From Asterionellopsis glacialis (Eukaryota > Bacillariophyta > Plagiogrammaphyceae > Rhaphoneidales > Asterionellopsidaceae): a DNA stretch of 17,485 nt. Below the pieces are notes generated by a model. The model did no database searches. It had not been told where the DNA came from and saw only the letters and a program-made list of their open reading frames with translations. The position numbers were made by a program, and so were the translations under genes. Positions 16,157 through 17,485 of this stretch are shown here, in pieces (the stretch's first letter is position 1; every line of letters begins with the position of its first letter). The stretch is taken from NCBI GenBank assembly GCA_014885115.2, contig WKLE02000117.1:610-18094 (forward strand), written 5' to 3'.

Positions 16157-16839
16157 TATTATTATTATTATTTTATGTACTGTCCCCTTTTTTGGAAATA
16201 ATGCATTGTAAAGGAATTTTTTAAGATTGTCTTTCGGCAGATCTAGAGAGAGTTTTGCCCAATCGTTGGTCTTTAGTCTCAGATTTCGGATGCGACGGTT
16301 AGGGATCAGTAGTGTCAGAAGACCTCTCTCTAGAGAGCTAGTCCTACTCGGAAGCCCTATTGTACCGTAATTTCCGCTAAAGGTCCATAGTACCAAATGC
16401 CGCCAGAGATGCGGGGGGAAATCGTTGCACAGTACCAGGTACATTTACCTGGTACTGGATTAGCTCTACCTGTAGAGGGGGGATTTTGCAATGTCGTCAA
16501 GAGACTACCGCATAAACACTTCTAAATGCATGATTCATGATGAAATTATCTCTAAAATGAGAAATGAGCCACGAACTTTATCTATGATCATTAATATTAT
16601 TATGCTGATTTAAGAACGCGCACCAAGAACGCACAGACAGTGGATCTTTTTCTTCTCCCTCCGAGTAGACTACGCGAGAGCCTTTTTGACTACAGTTTCT
16701 TTGAAACCCAACCTCGAAACAACGAGAATGATGCGATCACAAACACACATCGACCCGACTTCGTTTGATACCCTCTAGAGCAATCTTCCATACACCGTGC
16801 CTAGTACAACTTCAAACTACCAATATACCCACTTCGGCT
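16157..16839. promoter_or_regulatory. Divergent promoter region between the ankyrin-like and GFA-like genes
   Basis: 683 bases between start codons pointing outwards. Close to the ankyrin gene is an (ATT)n leader. CTCTCTAGAGAG (16326-16337) is a perfect 12-base palindrome, and the 15-base CTCTCTCTAGAGAGC around it also occurs in the RAD51 intron at 13278-13292. The 12+12 hairpin at 16430-16457 is listed separately. The rest is AT-rich with no RNA gene seen. Confidence 0.5.
16430..16457. repeat. Perfect 12 bp inverted repeat of the GTAC palindrome family
   Basis: CAGTACCAGGTA (16430-16441), loop CATT, TACCTGGTACTG (16446-16457): every arm base pairs. The right arm recurs exactly at 5919-5930 and AGGTACAT...TACCTGGTAC recurs at 5169-5187. 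It lies in the ankyrin/GFA divergent promoter, about 275 bases before the ankyrin start. Confidence 0.75.
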
Positions 16840-17469
16840 ATGGCATCCATTACTTGCCATTGTGGTCAAGTCAAGTTACAATTTACATCCACAAGTCCTC
16901 GTTTTTCGAACGAATGCTGTTGCAATAGTTGTTTTGCACGAGTCAAGTATTTAGAAAATTTAGGAGGACCAACAGTTCCATCTAAACCACTCCTCACCTC
17001 CAAATGGGACAATAAAATACAAATCATCTCTGGAAGGGATAAGCTCTTTGCGTATAAGTTAAACGCAAAGTCTTTGTTTGTTAATATTGCATCAAGTTGT
17101 TGTCATACATTTCTAATTGGACAGCATTCTTTATATGGTGCCAATTTTGTCGCCACCTCAAATTTCTTTCCAATTTTTCATGACGTAGATGATGGAGCGA
17201 TTGTACCTACCTCAAGATGGTTTATAAATCAATGGGATGCAGATCGACTTGAAAACTGTGATAAACTTGTGGGAATTTGGGTCAACGAGGAAGAAGGCAC
17301 GATCGCAGGGGAAGAGGGGTTTGAAGACATTTTTAAAGTAGAAATGGAACATGCATCGAAAGAAACACCAAAAGATGCCCAGGGAGAGACTTTTGATGAA
17401 GTACTGGATGCTATTGGTCGAGACCAAATCAAAGTTGTACCTGATGAAACCATCACTACAAATAAGTGA
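16840..17469 (+). CDS. GFA/CENP-V-superfamily zinc-binding protein (DUF6151-like)
   Basis: 209 aa from the ATG at 16840; the frame is open further upstream to a TTG at 16765 but has no Met there. Residues 5-9 (T-C6-H-C8-G, followed by QVKLQF) open the fold as in glutathione-dependent formaldehyde-activating enzyme (GFA) relatives. ECCCNSC (25-31) supplies the second Cys group, YLENLGG follows, and SSCCHTFLIG (85-94) gives the third, where the family normally has a C-x2-C. Layout and the YLENLGG and CCHT strings resemble the DUF6151 branch. Seven or more Cys in three clusters indicate structural plus catalytic zinc. The last ~60 residues (acidic, EEEGTIAGEEG ... DEVLDAIG) are outside the domain. 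Reaction and substrate are not deducible; most members of the superfamily are uncharacterised. The head-to-head neighbour at 16156 may share its promoter. Confidence 0.75.
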   Translation: MASITCHCGQVKLQFTSTSPRFSNECCCNSCFARVKYLENLGGPTVPSKPLLTSKWDNKIQIISGRDKLFAYKLNAKSLFVNIASSCCHTFLIGQHSLYGANFVATSNFFPIFHDVDDGAIVPTSRWFINQWDADRLENCDKLVGIWVNEEEGTIAGEEGFEDIFKVEMEHASKETPKDAQGETFDEVLDAIGRDQIKVVPDETITTNK

Positions 17470-17485
17470 CAGTTCTTTGCCTGTA

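Noticed and set aside
16157..16444. 96-residue N-terminal extension of the ankyrin-like protein
   Set aside because: Composition is unlike a protein domain, it contains an (Ile)5 from ATT repeats, and its ATG falls in the loop of a hairpin; the Cys motif starts right after the ATG at 16156.
16765..16839. 25-residue extension of the GFA-like protein
   Set aside because: The open frame starts at TTG; no ATG in frame upstream, and the GFA fold begins right after the ATG at 16840. A spliced upstream exon cannot be excluded.

Overview
This is nuclear DNA of a photosynthetic stramenopile, most likely a diatom. Four things point there. Two predicted proteins start with a signal peptide whose predicted cleavage is followed directly by Phe (VSS|FAT and VEA|FQ), the pattern diatoms use to target the complex plastid. 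One protein joins a short Cys-rich N-terminus to ankyrin-like repeats, as is common in diatoms. Genes are compact, mostly intronless and on both strands. The housekeeping genes are plainly eukaryotic (26S proteasome lid, RAD51, anoctamin, COQ9-like). I cannot name the species.

Layout: (1) 1-639, 3' end of a COQ9-like ubiquinone-biosynthesis gene (+). (2) 1042-1812, plastid-targeted thioredoxin-fold protein (-). (3) 2519-3898, probably plastid-targeted GNAT/FR47-like N-acyltransferase (-). (4) 3899-6375, gene-poor accessory region with two short predicted secreted proteins transcribed away from each other (4685-4942 - and 6142-6375 +). Their 1.2 kb shared upstream region holds a degenerate ~97 bp repeat array built on ACGTCATCATGATGTC and two clusters of a GTAC-rich palindrome placed in mirror image. 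(5) 7390-8637, proteasome lid subunit Rpn9/PSMD13 (-). (6) 9715-12099, anoctamin/TMEM16 (-). (7) 12815-14485, RAD51 recombinase (+) with one 627 bp intron that carries a perfect E2F-type palindrome. (8) 14837-16156, zinc-finger-like plus ankyrin-like protein (-). (9) 16840-17469, GFA/CENP-V-like zinc protein (+).

The genes do not form one pathway; this is ordinary eukaryotic gene order with convergent and divergent neighbours. RAD51/anoctamin and ankyrin/GFA are head-to-head pairs that may share promoter regions. The part that most resembles something undescribed is the divergent small secreted pair: similar size and layout, a loosely shared mature motif (R-x2-L ... PR-x2-W-x-S), and the same order of upstream blocks (GTAC palindromes, then ACAGGAACT, then TCTACT, then ATG). 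Starts quoted here are true ATGs; several longer open frames begin at TTG or GTG and were trimmed.
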